Positions 44,863 to 53,708 of a DNA stretch of 64,000 bases are shown here, in pieces. Below the pieces are notes generated by a model that saw only the letters and a program-made list of their open reading frames with translations, was not told the DNA's origin and ran no database searches. The DNA comes from UBA2784 sp964494625 (GTDB lineage: Bacteria; Pseudomonadota; Alphaproteobacteria; Micropepsales; Micropepsaceae), in assembly GCA_964494625.1 (NCBI GenBank), contig CAZBRT010000001.1, positions 496,001 through 560,000 on the forward strand. Direction: 5' to 3'. Made by a program: the position numbers and the translations under genes. Position 1 is the stretch's first letter; every line of letters starts with the position of its first letter.

Positions 44863-45490
44863 AGGCACTTTCACCACCCTTGAAGACCGCGGTTCCAGCC
44901 ACCAGCACATTCGCCCCGGCGGCGATGCAGCGTTCCGCCGTTCCAGGCGCAACACCACCATCAACCTCGATCTCGGCGGAAAGGCCGCGCCGCGACAGGC
45001 GCTCACGCACGGCCGAGATCTTTGCCAGCTGGCTCTCGATGAAGCTCTGCCCGCCAAAGCCGGGGTTGACGCTCATCACCAGCACAAGATCAACCAGATC
45101 GAGCACATTGTCGATGGCTTCGACCGGCGTGCCGGGATTGAGCGAAACGCCGGCCCTTTTGCCAAGGCCCCGGATCAGCGACAGGGTGCGGTGCAAATGC
45201 GGGCCTGCCTCGGGATGGACGGTGATGATGTCGGCGCCCGCCTCGGCGAAGGCGGGAATGAGGGCATCGACCGGCGAAATCATCAGATGCACGTCAAAGG
45301 GAATGGTGGAGTGGGCGCGCAGGGCCTTCACGACCATCGGGCCGATCGTGATGTTGGGCACGAAGTGGCCGTCCATCACATCGATATGGATGTAGTCGGC
45401 GCCCGCCTGTGTCACGGCGCGCACCTCTTCGCCCAGCCGGGCAAAATCGGCGGACAGGATCGAAGGGGCGATCTTGATTTGTCTCGTCAT
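44831..45490 (-). CDS. rpe: Ribulose-phosphate 3-epimerase
   Basis: Pentose-phosphate-pathway enzyme interconverting ribulose-5-P and xylulose-5-P; 219-residue TIM barrel. IAPSILSADFARLGEEV at the start, the HIDVMDGHFVPNITIG metal/catalytic strand, VLVMSVNPGFGGQSF and the EVDGGV strand near 175 are all present. Intact and typical in length. It lies 46 bases from rsmB on the same strand. Confidence 0.96.
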   Translation of the reverse strand: MTRQIKIAPSILSADFARLGEEVRAVTQAGADYIHIDVMDGHFVPNITIGPMVVKALRAHSTIPFDVHLMISPVDALIPAFAEAGADIITVHPEAGPHLHRTLSLIRGLGKRAGVSLNPGTPVEAIDNVLDLVDLVLVMSVNPGFGGQSFIESQLAKISAVRERLSRRGLSAEIEVDGGVAPGTAERCIAAGANVLVAGTAVFKGGESAYAGNISRLRG

Positions 45491-45535
45491 GCCCGCCTCA
45501 TACCAGCGTGGGCCTTTTGCGGCAAGAAACGGGAC

Positions 45536-46900
45536 TCACGCCTGCCGGACAAGACGCGCGGCATAGAATCCGTCAAGGCCGCCCAGATGCGCCCATTGGC
45601 TGGGCAGGGTGCGCAAATCGCCATCTTTTGAGATGAACTGGGCATCAAGCTCCAACTCGCCTTTGACCAGCGGCTTTCGCGTGAACGCCTTGTTGCGGGA
45701 AAGGAAGGCCGCAATCTGCGTCTCGCCTTCCTCGGGTTCGAGCGAACAGACAGCATAGACAAGGAGCCCCTGCGGCGCGACAAGGCGCGCGGCGGCATCA
45801 AGCAGGTCGGATTGCAGTTCGGCCGCCTTGATGACGGAGCGGGCGTCCTTCTGCCATGCGATCTCGGGATGGCGGCGGAGTGTGCCCGTCGCCGTGCACG
45901 GCGCATCAAGCAGCACGCCGTCAAACGGATCGCCGGTCGTGAAGTTGAGCGCGTCGCCAATGATGCATTCGGCGGTCAAATGCGTGCGGGCCAGGTTTTC
46001 CTGGAGCCGCGCCATGCGGGCAGGATCTTGTTCGACGGCGGTCACTTTTGCGCCTGCATCCGCAAGCTCCATCGTCTTGCCGCCCGGTGCCGCGCAAAGA
46101 TCGGCAATGCGCTTTCCGCTTACTTCGCCAAGAAGCCGCGCGGGCAGTGAGGCCGCTGCGTCCTGCACAAAGAAGGCGCCTGCGGCAAAGCCGGGAAGGG
46201 CCGCGACATCCTGCACGGCGAGGCGCAACGAGCCATTGGGCAGGCGCATCGCACCGTGGCTTTTCATCAGGCGCTCAGCCTCGTCCCTGGCGTGCGCCAG
46301 AAACGTCAAATCGAGTGGTGGCTCGACGCCATGCGCGTCGATGAGCGCGGCCATCGCCTTGGCGCCATAAACATCCTTCCAGCGTGCGGCCAGTTCATGC
46401 GGTGGCGGTGCGGCCGGATTCCATTTTTCTGCCAACAGGCGCGCGGCATTGTCGGAGATTTTCCGCGCGACCGCATTCACCAGACCCTGAAAATGCCGCG
46501 TGCGGGCGTCGCGCTTGGCGATGTCAACGGCGGTCGTGACGCTGGCATGGGCGGGCACGTTCAGGATGCCGCGTTCGGTTGCGACCAGCATCAGGATGCG
46601 GTGGATTTCAACCGGCGGCTTTTTCTCGAGAAAGCTCTCGACGACGCGGTCGATGGCGGGCTTGCGGCGCAAGGTCGCCAGGACCAATGCGCGGGCAAAC
46701 ATGCGGTCGCGCGCATCCAGCGTTGCGGCAAAGCGCGCGGTCACAAAAGCGTCGTCCGGCGATTTGCGCGCGGTCAGGACAGCATCGAGCGCGCTCAAGG
46801 CGGCCAGGCGCACCGCCATGCCGGGGGGCAAGGGGGTTGGCGCCTTGGGCGTCAGCTTGCGCAGGATCGAGCCGTCGGGATTGGTGATTTCTTCCGCCAT
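45536..46900 (-). CDS. rsmB: 16S rRNA m5C967 methyltransferase (RsmB/Sun)
   Basis: SAM-dependent RNA cytosine-C5 methyltransferase. From ATG 46900 the protein has 454 residues: a NusB-like helical RNA-binding domain (about 30-170) then the Rossmann methyltransferase with LCAAPGGKTMELA (SAM motif), DAPCTATGTLRRHPEI and the second active Cys in YAVCSLEPEE. Two cysteines, as in all RsmB/NOP enzymes, are present. ATG 46957 upstream adds 19 residues without a family match, so 46900 is preferred. Confidence 0.92.
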   Translation of the reverse strand: MAEEITNPDGSILRKLTPKAPTPLPPGMAVRLAALSALDAVLTARKSPDDAFVTARFAATLDARDRMFARALVLATLRRKPAIDRVVESFLEKKPPVEIHRILMLVATERGILNVPAHASVTTAVDIAKRDARTRHFQGLVNAVARKISDNAARLLAEKWNPAAPPPHELAARWKDVYGAKAMAALIDAHGVEPPLDLTFLAHARDEAERLMKSHGAMRLPNGSLRLAVQDVAALPGFAAGAFFVQDAAASLPARLLGEVSGKRIADLCAAPGGKTMELADAGAKVTAVEQDPARMARLQENLARTHLTAECIIGDALNFTTGDPFDGVLLDAPCTATGTLRRHPEIAWQKDARSVIKAAELQSDLLDAAARLVAPQGLLVYAVCSLEPEEGETQIAAFLSRNKAFTRKPLVKGELELDAQFISKDGDLRTLPSQWAHLGGLDGFYAARLVRQA

Positions 46901-46947
46901 CAGCGCTTGTCGCGCGAAATCGTTGCGCTGGCAATGTTTGGAAGCAC

Positions 46948-47820
46948 TTACCCCCACGGTCCGCGCTTGCGTGACGTGCCGCGCAAACCCGTCATCGCCA
47001 GAAGACGCTCGATGCGGTTTTCGGTGCGCGGGTGGGTCGAAAAAAGACTGTCCACGGCGTGCGCATGCAAGGGGTTGATGATGAACATGTGGGCGGTCGC
47101 GGGGTTGCGCTCGGCTGCGCCGTTATCGATGCGGGCCGCACCATTTGCGATTTTCTCCAGCGCTGAGGCCAGCCAGTCCGGACGTCCGGCGATTTCGGCA
47201 CCCACGCGGTCGGCTTCGTACTCACGACTGCGGCTGATCGCCATCTGCACCAGCATGGCGGCCAGAGGCGCCAGGATCACCATGAGGATGACACCGATCG
47301 CGCCCATCGGATTGTTGCGGTCACTGCCGCCAAAGAAGAGACCAAAATTGGCAAGCATCGACACCGCGCCCGCCAGCGTTGCGGTGATCGTCATGGTCAG
47401 CGTGTCGCGGTTCTTGATGTGGGCAAGCTCGTGCGCCATCACGCCGGCAATTTCTTCCGGCGACAGGCGCTGCAACAGGCCGGTCGTGGCGGCGACCGCC
47501 GCGTTCTTGGGATTGCGACCCGTGGCAAAGGCGTTGGGCTGGTCGCTCTGCATCAAGTACACGCGCGGCATGGGCAAGCCTGCATTGGCGGCGAGCTGGC
47601 GCACGATGCCGACAAATTGCGGCGCGGTGCGCTCGTCCACTTCGGTTGCGCCGTACATGCGCAAGACCAGCTTGTCGGCATTCCAGTACGCAAAGAGATT
47701 GGTTGCAACCGCAATGCCCAGCGCGATCACCATGCCCGTGGGGCCGCCGATCAGCGCGCCCACACCCAGGAAGAGCGCGGTCATCGCGGCCATCAAAAGC
47801 CCGGTGCGCAGAATGTTCAT
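46948..47820 (-). CDS. htpX: Membrane zinc metalloprotease HtpX
   Basis: Inner-membrane quality-control protease, 290 residues. It opens with MNILRTGLLMAAMTALFLGVGALIGG, two early membrane helices; the zinc site is HELAH within GVMAHELAHIKNRD, the third ligand Glu lies in SREYEADRVGA, and another pair of membrane helices follows the HELAH motif. ATG 47820 has a strong AAGGAG ribosome site and gives the standard N-terminus. The gene is close to rsmB, but their transcription units may be separate. Confidence 0.94.
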   Translation of the reverse strand: MNILRTGLLMAAMTALFLGVGALIGGPTGMVIALGIAVATNLFAYWNADKLVLRMYGATEVDERTAPQFVGIVRQLAANAGLPMPRVYLMQSDQPNAFATGRNPKNAAVAATTGLLQRLSPEEIAGVMAHELAHIKNRDTLTMTITATLAGAVSMLANFGLFFGGSDRNNPMGAIGVILMVILAPLAAMLVQMAISRSREYEADRVGAEIAGRPDWLASALEKIANGAARIDNGAAERNPATAHMFIINPLHAHAVDSLFSTHPRTENRIERLLAMTGLRGTSRKRGPWG

Positions 47821-47921
47821 CGCAGTCTCCTTGCCGCCTGCATGAAGCAGACACATGTGTGATATGTCTTGATATGTTTCTGGGGCGGCCTGCAATCAAG
47901 GCCGCCCGATGAGGTTTTGCC

Positions 47922-48125
47922 ATGACCGAAACACCGGCTTCCCCCCAAAAGGCGCTGAGCGACGCTGCCAGGCGCGCGCTGGCCGAAGCCGAGGCTCGGC
48001 GCAAGGCGGCGGATGCGGCTGCTGCAGGCACGGAGAAGCCACCCCGCGAGATCAATGGCCCCGCCGGGCCCGAGCCCACGCGCTATGGCGATTGGGAGCG
48101 CAAGGGCATCGCCAGCGACTTTTGA
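47922..48125 (+). CDS. DUF1674/SdhAF4-like small protein
   Basis: A 67-residue protein whose C-terminus EINGPAGPEPTRYGDWERKGIASDF is the DUF1674 signature, now known in mitochondria as SDHAF4, an assembly factor for the flavinated succinate dehydrogenase subunit. The N-terminal part is Ala/Arg-rich, probably helical or disordered. In Hyphomicrobiales a DUF1674 gene next to htpX and rsmB is common, so the context is ordinary. Its function in bacteria as an Sdh factor is inference from the homologue. Confidence 0.85.
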   Translation: MTETPASPQKALSDAARRALAEAEARRKAADAAAAGTEKPPREINGPAGPEPTRYGDWERKGIASDF

Positions 48126-48137
48126 AGGCGGGCTCTT

Positions 48138-48172
48138 AGGTAAATAATCCTAGGAACCTCTTCCTATTACCT
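48138..48172. promoter_or_regulatory. Bipartite inverted repeat upstream of the nuclease gene
   Basis: Outer arms AGGTAA (48138-48143) and TTACCT (48167-48172), inner arms TAGGAA (48151-48156) and TTCCTA (48161-48166), with a 7-base bulge on one side. The block is AT-rich compared with its surroundings and 15 bases before the nuclease start, so it could be an operator or a 5'-leader hairpin. Confidence 0.4.
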
Positions 48173-48187
48173 TCGGCCTCTGGCAGG

Positions 48188-48625
48188 ATGCGCGTCATGA
48201 TTTTGCGCATCGCATTTGCCCTCCTGTTTTCTCTCGCCGCACCCTTTGCAGGTGCCGGCGAGAGGCTGGCCGGGCCTTATTTCGCTCAGGTCGAGCGGGT
48301 GATTGACGGCGACAGTTTGCTGGTGCGCGTGCGCATCTGGCTGGGGCAGGAAGTCTCAACCATCGTGCGCCTGCGCGGCATTGATGCGCCAGAACTGAAA
48401 GGGCGCTGCGACTCGGAGCGCGCGGGGGCTGAAGCCGCACAGCGCTTTCTCACCGATGCGGTTGCCGGTGGCGAGGTCACGCTTGCGGCCATCGAGAATG
48501 ACAAGTTCGGCGGCCGTGTGATCGCACAGGTATTGGCGCCGGGTGGCGTGGATGTGGGTGCAGCGATGGTGGCGCAGGGCCTTGCGCGGCATTATGCCGG
48601 CGGCCGGCGTGAGGGATGGTGCTGA
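48188..48625 (+). CDS. Thermonuclease (SNase-like) family protein
   Basis: Small exported nuclease of the staphylococcal-nuclease fold, 145 residues. A signal peptide (ILRIAFALLFSLAAPFAGAG) is followed by VERVIDGDSLLVRVRIW, RLRGIDAPELKG and AEAAQRFL; the catalytic Arg (VRLRGID), Asp and Glu of the family are present, and DKFGGRVIA is the later basic segment. It ends shortly after the last strand (GGRREGWC). Calcium-dependent cleavage of nucleic acid is inferred from the family. Weak ribosome site; ATG 48197 is an alternative start. Confidence 0.85.
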   Translation: MRVMILRIAFALLFSLAAPFAGAGERLAGPYFAQVERVIDGDSLLVRVRIWLGQEVSTIVRLRGIDAPELKGRCDSERAGAEAAQRFLTDAVAGGEVTLAAIENDKFGGRVIAQVLAPGGVDVGAAMVAQGLARHYAGGRREGWC

Positions 48626-48644
48626 GGGGGCGTAGCGCGTCGGC

Positions 48645-50111
48645 CTACCGCAAGCGGGTAAAATTGCCCATCGGCAAAGACAACGCATCGGCGCTCGCGG
48701 CCACATCAAAGCTGTCGCCCTCGCCCATTTGCACCGTGCCGCATTGACCGCTGCCATAATGGCGCGCGCAATTTTCGGACGGATCCCAGCCGTCATAGGC
48801 AAGGTCAAGCCTGCCATCGGCCAGCGCGTAGCGGCCCCACAGGCGCATGTTGAAACCGTCCGCGCCAACGCTTGTCTGCTCGAAGCTGCCATCGGCCTTG
48901 AAGGCGAAAGTGATGGTCGCATCCGCACCATAGATGTTCCAGCTTTCACCCTGCCACACACCGACAAGGGCGGTCACATCGCCGACAGGCGCGGTTCCGG
49001 GCAAGGGCGCCAGATCACCAGCGACATCAGCAGGCGGGGTTTGCGTGCCGTTGGTGCCGCCATTTGTGCCGCCGCCCGTTGTGCCGCCGACTGGGGGCAC
49101 ATCATTGATCATGTCGTCAAAGGGGTCTTCAGGATTGTCGGGATTTTCCGAGGGTGGAAAATCCGGCGTGGTGTCGGGCGTTTCGGGCACGATGACGGCC
49201 ACGTCGTTGCCGGGCGCATTTGTGTCCCCCGGCAGCATCAGGTCCGCATCGCCCTTGGCAATCGCCACCTCAAAGAGCTTGGCGTGCTCGGCCATCAACT
49301 CGTAGCACATGTGGATCTTGTGATCGCCGGGGAAGTAATAGGCGTTTGCCTCCCCGCAATCGGCAAAGAGCACCGTGATGTTGCGCGGCAGGTCAAGCGT
49401 CGCATTGATGTGCTCAACCAGTTCCGACAGCGCGATGGACGACTTCACCCGGCGCTCAAAGATGCTGGCGCGGTGCGAGCGGGCGGGTCCGTATTCGACC
49501 ACCAGCTGGCCACCATTGCGCGAGCGGGGTTGCTCGGGTGTGATGAGATGGGTCGCGAGAAGCCGGTCCCATGCACTGCGCTTGGCTTGATACTCGCTGA
49601 TGCAGCTTTCCAGCCGCTCGGCAGGCACGCCGGTGTCGCGCGCGATCCGCTCGAAGGTGCGCTGGTCAGCGCCATAGGCAAGGCAGATGATGTTGTAGTA
49701 GCGCTTGATGTCGGGCGAGTGCTCGTCCCACCAACTCATGTCGTCCAGCGACTGGTTGGTCTGGCGCCAGGCGTGATACCAGGAGAGCGCGCCCGAGACG
49801 AGCACGCGGTCCAGGGCCGACTTCGACAGGCCGTCGGCTTCGTCAGCCAGTTTGGTCAATAGGACCGTGGCGAACTCGTCCACCACGTCTTCCTCGGGGC
49901 CAACGGCGGGCAATTGCAACTGGTCGATCAGCCCATGGCCAAGCTCGTGCAGGAATACGAACAGCATCGCCCCCATCGCCTGATCGGCGATTTCCTCGTC
50001 AAGGACGGGTTCAGGCCCGTTGACCACATTGTTGACCGCAGCCTGCGCGGGCGCGGCAGCAACAAGGAGCAGGGCGGCAAGAGTGGCGAAATGCCTGAAA
50101 AACGGTTTCAC
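48645..50111 (-). CDS. DUF4344-type putative zinc metallopeptidase
   Basis: An exported 488-residue protein starting with GTG 50111 (after GGGGGA) and a signal peptide (FFRHFATLAALLLVAAAPAQA). A HELGH zinc motif follows in FVFLHELGHGLIDQLQLPAVGPEEDVVDEFATVLL, the pattern of the DUF4344 putative metallopeptidases, with the downstream Glu/Asp. The last 200 residues have a Pro/Asp/Asn-rich linker (DTTPDFPPSENPDNPEDPFD), a Gly/Thr-rich run (GGTTGGGTNGGTNGTQTPP) and then a small beta domain resembling a lipocalin-like sheet (VGVWQGESWNIYGADATITF). It probably acts in the periplasm or at the surface. Substrate unknown. Confidence 0.75.
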   Translation of the reverse strand: MKPFFRHFATLAALLLVAAAPAQAAVNNVVNGPEPVLDEEIADQAMGAMLFVFLHELGHGLIDQLQLPAVGPEEDVVDEFATVLLTKLADEADGLSKSALDRVLVSGALSWYHAWRQTNQSLDDMSWWDEHSPDIKRYYNIICLAYGADQRTFERIARDTGVPAERLESCISEYQAKRSAWDRLLATHLITPEQPRSRNGGQLVVEYGPARSHRASIFERRVKSSIALSELVEHINATLDLPRNITVLFADCGEANAYYFPGDHKIHMCYELMAEHAKLFEVAIAKGDADLMLPGDTNAPGNDVAVIVPETPDTTPDFPPSENPDNPEDPFDDMINDVPPVGGTTGGGTNGGTNGTQTPPADVAGDLAPLPGTAPVGDVTALVGVWQGESWNIYGADATITFAFKADGSFEQTSVGADGFNMRLWGRYALADGRLDLAYDGWDPSENCARHYGSGQCGTVQMGEGDSFDVAASADALSLPMGNFTRLR

Positions 50112-50199
50112 GATGATCCCCCATCCGGGGCCGAGTTTCGCCCGGATTTCGTGGCAACAGCAAGGCGGCAAAATGCCGGGAAAGTGAGGGGCGGCGCCG

Positions 50200-52134
50200 C
50201 TACCCCACCCTGTTCGCAACAAGATTGTCCACGACCGAGGGATCGGCCAGCGTGGACGTGTCACCCAGATGGGTCACGTCGCCCTCGGCAATCTTGCGCA
50301 GGATGCGCCGCATGATCTTGCCCGAACGCGTCTTGGGCAGGCCCGGCGCCCACTGGATGACATCGGGCCGGGCGATCGCGCCGATCTCTTTCGCCACAAA
50401 GCCCATCAGCTCCTTGCGCAATGCGTCGGTTGCTTCCACGCCCAGCTTCAGCGTCACATAGGCATAGATGCCCTGGCCCTTGATGTCGTGCGGACAGCCG
50501 ACAACAGCGGCTTCGGCAACCGCATGATGGCCGACAAGCGCTGATTCCACCTCCGCCGTGCCCAGACGATGGCCAGAGACGTTGATCACGTCATCGACGC
50601 GCCCCGTGATCCAGTAATAACCGTCCTCGTCGCGCCGACAGCCATCGCCGGTAAAATATTTGCCGGGATAGGTTTTGAAGTAGGTGTCGATGAAACGCTG
50701 GTGATCGCCATAGACCGTGCGCATCTGGCCCGGCCATGAGCCGGTCAGGACCAGATTGCCGCTCACCGCTCCCTCTTTCACATTGCCCCTGTCATCGACA
50801 ATCTCGGGCACGATGCCGAAATAAGGCCGCGTCGCCGAGCCGGGTTTCAGCGCTGTTGCGCCCGGCAGCGGCGTAATCAATATGCCACCCGTTTCCGTCT
50901 GCCACCAGGTATCGACGATGGGGCAGCGACCATCGCCCACCACGCGATGATACCAGGCCCAGGCCTCGGGATTGATCGGTTCGCCCACACTGCCCAACAG
51001 GCGCAAGGATGCGCGGCTGGTGCGCGTGACGGGGCCATCGCCCTCGCGCATCAGCGCGCGGATGGCGGTGGGTGCGGTATAGAAGATGTTGACCTTGTGC
51101 TTGTCGATCACCTCCCAGAAGCGCGAGGCGGTGGGAAAGGTCGGGATGCCTTCGAACATCAGGGTCGTGGCGCCATTGGCGAGCGGTCCATAGACGATAT
51201 AGGAATGTCCCGTCACCCAGCCGACATCAGCCGTACACCAGTAAACATCGCCATCGTGATAGTCGAAGACATCGTGGTGGGTGAGTGAGGCATAGGTGAT
51301 GTAACCGCCGCTGGTGTGCAGCACGCCCTTGGGCTTGCCTGTCGAACCCGACGTATAAAGAATGAAAAGCGGGTCCTCCGCATTCACGGGCGCGGGCGCG
51401 CAAATCGCGGGCACGTTTGCTGCCGCCTCGTGATACCAGATGTCGCGCCCCGGTTTCATCGCAATCGCCCCGCCGGTGCGGCGCACGACGATCACGTCCT
51501 TCACGTCCGGGCAATGGGCAAGGGCTGCATCCGTGTTGGCCTTGAGCGGCACGGGTCTTCCGCCCCGCAAGCCTTCATCCGCCGTGACGACGATGGTGCT
51601 CTCGGCATCCAGAATCCGGCCCGCAAGACTGTCGGGGGAAAAGCCGCCAAAGACCACGGAATGAACAGCGCCGATGCGCGCGCAGGCCAGCATCGCATAG
51701 GCAGCCTCGGGGATCATGGGCAGATAGATGGTGACGCGATCACCCTTCTTTACGCCTTTGGCCTTCAGCACATTGGCGAAACGCTGCACCTCTTTGTGCA
51801 GTTCGCCATAACTGATGTGGCGGTGATCCTTGGGGTCGTCGCCTTCCCAGATGATAGCCGTCTGGTTTGCGCGTTGGGGCAAATGGCGGTCGATGCAATT
51901 GGCGCTGACATTGAGGACGCCGTCCTCGTACCAGCGCACATGCAGATTTCTGGCGTCCCAGGAAACATCGCGCACTTTGGTATAGGGCTTGATCCAGTCG
52001 ATGCGCTTGCCGACCGCGCCCCAGAACTCTTCCGGGTTTTCGACCGATTGGCGATAGCGCGCCGCATAGGTCTCAGCATTCACATGGGCGCGCGCAGCCC
52101 ATTCAGCGGGCACGGGGAAAAGCGTGTCGGTCAT
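50200..52134 (-). CDS. acs: Acetyl-CoA synthetase
   Basis: AMP-forming acetate-CoA ligase, 644 residues, which activates acetate through acetyl-AMP. Visible landmarks are the A3-type motif LYTSGSTGKPKGVLHTSGG, the acyl-adenylate motif TWWQTETGG, the GYYWITGRVDDVINVSGHRLGT hinge and the C-terminal PKTRSGKIMRRILR with the regulatory lysine acetylated in related enzymes. Intact and full length. It is followed (in gene direction) by the DUF4344 peptidase gene. Confidence 0.97.
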   Translation of the reverse strand: MTDTLFPVPAEWAARAHVNAETYAARYRQSVENPEEFWGAVGKRIDWIKPYTKVRDVSWDARNLHVRWYEDGVLNVSANCIDRHLPQRANQTAIIWEGDDPKDHRHISYGELHKEVQRFANVLKAKGVKKGDRVTIYLPMIPEAAYAMLACARIGAVHSVVFGGFSPDSLAGRILDAESTIVVTADEGLRGGRPVPLKANTDAALAHCPDVKDVIVVRRTGGAIAMKPGRDIWYHEAAANVPAICAPAPVNAEDPLFILYTSGSTGKPKGVLHTSGGYITYASLTHHDVFDYHDGDVYWCTADVGWVTGHSYIVYGPLANGATTLMFEGIPTFPTASRFWEVIDKHKVNIFYTAPTAIRALMREGDGPVTRTSRASLRLLGSVGEPINPEAWAWYHRVVGDGRCPIVDTWWQTETGGILITPLPGATALKPGSATRPYFGIVPEIVDDRGNVKEGAVSGNLVLTGSWPGQMRTVYGDHQRFIDTYFKTYPGKYFTGDGCRRDEDGYYWITGRVDDVINVSGHRLGTAEVESALVGHHAVAEAAVVGCPHDIKGQGIYAYVTLKLGVEATDALRKELMGFVAKEIGAIARPDVIQWAPGLPKTRSGKIMRRILRKIAEGDVTHLGDTSTLADPSVVDNLVANRVG

Positions 52135-52204
52135 GGTTGTGATCCGGGGGCGGAAGGCAAGCGTTGGCGGCGATTATGCGGGGGATCGGCGCGCAAGCAA
52201 GCAC

Positions 52205-52438
52205 TCAGCGGCGGCGGGCGCCGGCGATGACTTGTTTGGTCGTAAACTTCCGGCCAGCGGCGATGTCAGCCAAGCCTCGGTCGATGGACGCCCTGTATTC
52301 CGCCTCGCTCTCGATATGGGACGCAATGGCCGCGCTGACGATCTGCGACTTGGTGCGGCCCTGGCGCTTGGCAAGCTTTTCAAGTTTGGCATCGAGCGCT
52401 GGCGTGATGCGGGCGGAAAGGGTGGCCGTCTTGCGCAT
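52205..52438 (-). CDS. Orphan ribbon-helix-helix (CopG/ParD-like) regulator
   Basis: A 77-residue DNA-binding protein of the RHH type. RKTATLSARITPALDAKLEKLAKRQGRTKSQIVSAAIASHI is a textbook RHH domain: beta-strand TATLSARI, then helices with the KSQI turn. The rest (about residues 45-77) is a helical tail ending in GARRR that in ParD-type antitoxins binds the toxin. No ParE/RelE gene lies on either side. ATG at 52438 gives a standard start behind an A-rich site; a perfect 19-bp operator lies 26 bases upstream. It could be an antitoxin whose partner was lost or a stand-alone regulator. Confidence 0.7.
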   Translation of the reverse strand: MRKTATLSARITPALDAKLEKLAKRQGRTKSQIVSAAIASHIESEAEYRASIDRGLADIAAGRKFTTKQVIAGARRR

Positions 52439-52463
52439 GGGATCAACTCCAAATGTCACACAA

Positions 52464-52482
52464 TGTCATACATTGTATGACA
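52464..52482. promoter_or_regulatory. Perfect RHH operator palindrome
   Basis: TGTCATAC (52464-52471) and GTATGACA (52475-52482) are exact inverted repeats with a 3-base centre. A third half-site-like copy, TGTCACAC, lies at 52454-52461, 10 bases away, an arrangement expected for co-operative binding of RHH dimers one helical turn apart. It is upstream of the RHH gene. Confidence 0.65.
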
Positions 52483-52505
52483 AATCGGGCGCCGCGGCAA
52501 TCGGC

Positions 52506-53675
52506 TCATTCCTCCCCCAGCAGCTCCCCATTGTGTTCGCCGACGCGCGGGGGATCACGGGTGATGGTGGCCGGTGTGCGCGAGAAACGCAGGCCCGGCG
52601 TCATCGCGCGCCATTTCGTGCCGTCGGCCAGAGTGCGCGTCTCGAAAAAGCCGGTTGCGGCCAGATGCGGATCGGCAAAGAGCGTTGAAAGCTCATTGGC
52701 GCGCATCACCGGAATATGGTTTTCGGCACAGATCGCCATCCATTCCTCGGTTGTGCGGGTCAAGGCCGCCTCATGCATCATGGCGTAATAGACGGCGACG
52801 CGCTCGCGCCCGTCTTTGGCCGCCTTGAAGCGCTCGCTCTCGTACGCATTCATGATCCCGCCCAGTTCCAGAAAGCGGGCGGATTGCTCCTGGCTTGCCG
52901 GCAGCATCGCCAGATGGCCGTCTTTTGTTTTATAGGGTCTGCGATGCGGCGTGATCGTCGTCGGGTGGCCGAATGTTCCCGCGGGCGGGTCAAAGGTCTG
53001 GCCCCACAGATGCTCGGCCATGGCAAAGCCGGTAAAAGTTTCCAGCATCGGCACTTCCACGAATTGGCCTTCGCCGGTGCGCTGGCGGTGATGGAGCGCG
53101 GCCAGCGTTGCGATCGCTGCAAAAAGTCCGCAGGTCTTGTCGGCAATCAGCGAAGGCAAAGGCCGCAGCTCGGGATTGCCGTCATAAAGCGGCAGAAGCG
53201 ACGTGACACCCGAAGCCGCCTGAATGAGATCATCAAAGGCCTGACGCCCCGCGTAAGGACCATTGGAGGCATAGCCCACCGCCTCCACATAGATGATGTC
53301 GGGGCGAATGGCCTTGACCGCGTCATAGGAGAAGCCAAGGCGCTTGATCGCCTCGGGCCGCATATTGTGGATGAAGACATCGCCCTTCCTGATGAGGCGC
53401 GTGAGTGCACGCTGGCCCGGCGCGGTTTTCAGATCAATCGCAACCGACCGCTTGTTGCGGTTCAGCGCCATGAAAAGCGGCCCCATGTCGTCACCCGCCG
53501 GTGATTTGCCATTGCGGCGCTGGCGGTCGCCGAGCGGCTCCTCCACCTTGATGACATCGGCGCCCAGATCACCCAGTGTCTGCGTGGCATAGGGGCCAAG
53601 TACGAACTGAGTGAGATCAATGATCGTGACACCAGCGAGCGGGCCGTGAGGTTGGACGGATGTTTTGTGGGACAT
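52506..53675 (-). CDS. CaiB/BaiF-family CoA-transferase
   Basis: Class III CoA-transferase, 389 residues from ATG 53675. The N-terminal GVTIIDLTQFVLGPYATQTLGDLGADVIKVEEP is the family signature; the catalytic aspartate lies in the expected YASNGPYAGRQAFDDLIQAASG segment. The fold moves CoA between carboxylates. Related enzymes handle formyl-, crotono- or branched acyl-CoA; the substrate here is unknown. It is a single gene divergent from the MNT nucleotidyltransferase; upstream in-frame codons at 53771 would overlap that gene and are not accepted. Confidence 0.85.
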   Translation of the reverse strand: MSHKTSVQPHGPLAGVTIIDLTQFVLGPYATQTLGDLGADVIKVEEPLGDRQRRNGKSPAGDDMGPLFMALNRNKRSVAIDLKTAPGQRALTRLIRKGDVFIHNMRPEAIKRLGFSYDAVKAIRPDIIYVEAVGYASNGPYAGRQAFDDLIQAASGVTSLLPLYDGNPELRPLPSLIADKTCGLFAAIATLAALHHRQRTGEGQFVEVPMLETFTGFAMAEHLWGQTFDPPAGTFGHPTTITPHRRPYKTKDGHLAMLPASQEQSARFLELGGIMNAYESERFKAAKDGRERVAVYYAMMHEAALTRTTEEWMAICAENHIPVMRANELSTLFADPHLAATGFFETRTLADGTKWRAMTPGLRFSRTPATITRDPPRVGEHNGELLGEE

Positions 53676-53708
53676 GACGGAATGGATATCGTGCGCTAGA
53701 ATGGCGGA

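Noticed and set aside
43513..44883. A 456-codon open frame on the plus strand
   Set aside because: Antisense to the heparinase-family gene and without motifs.
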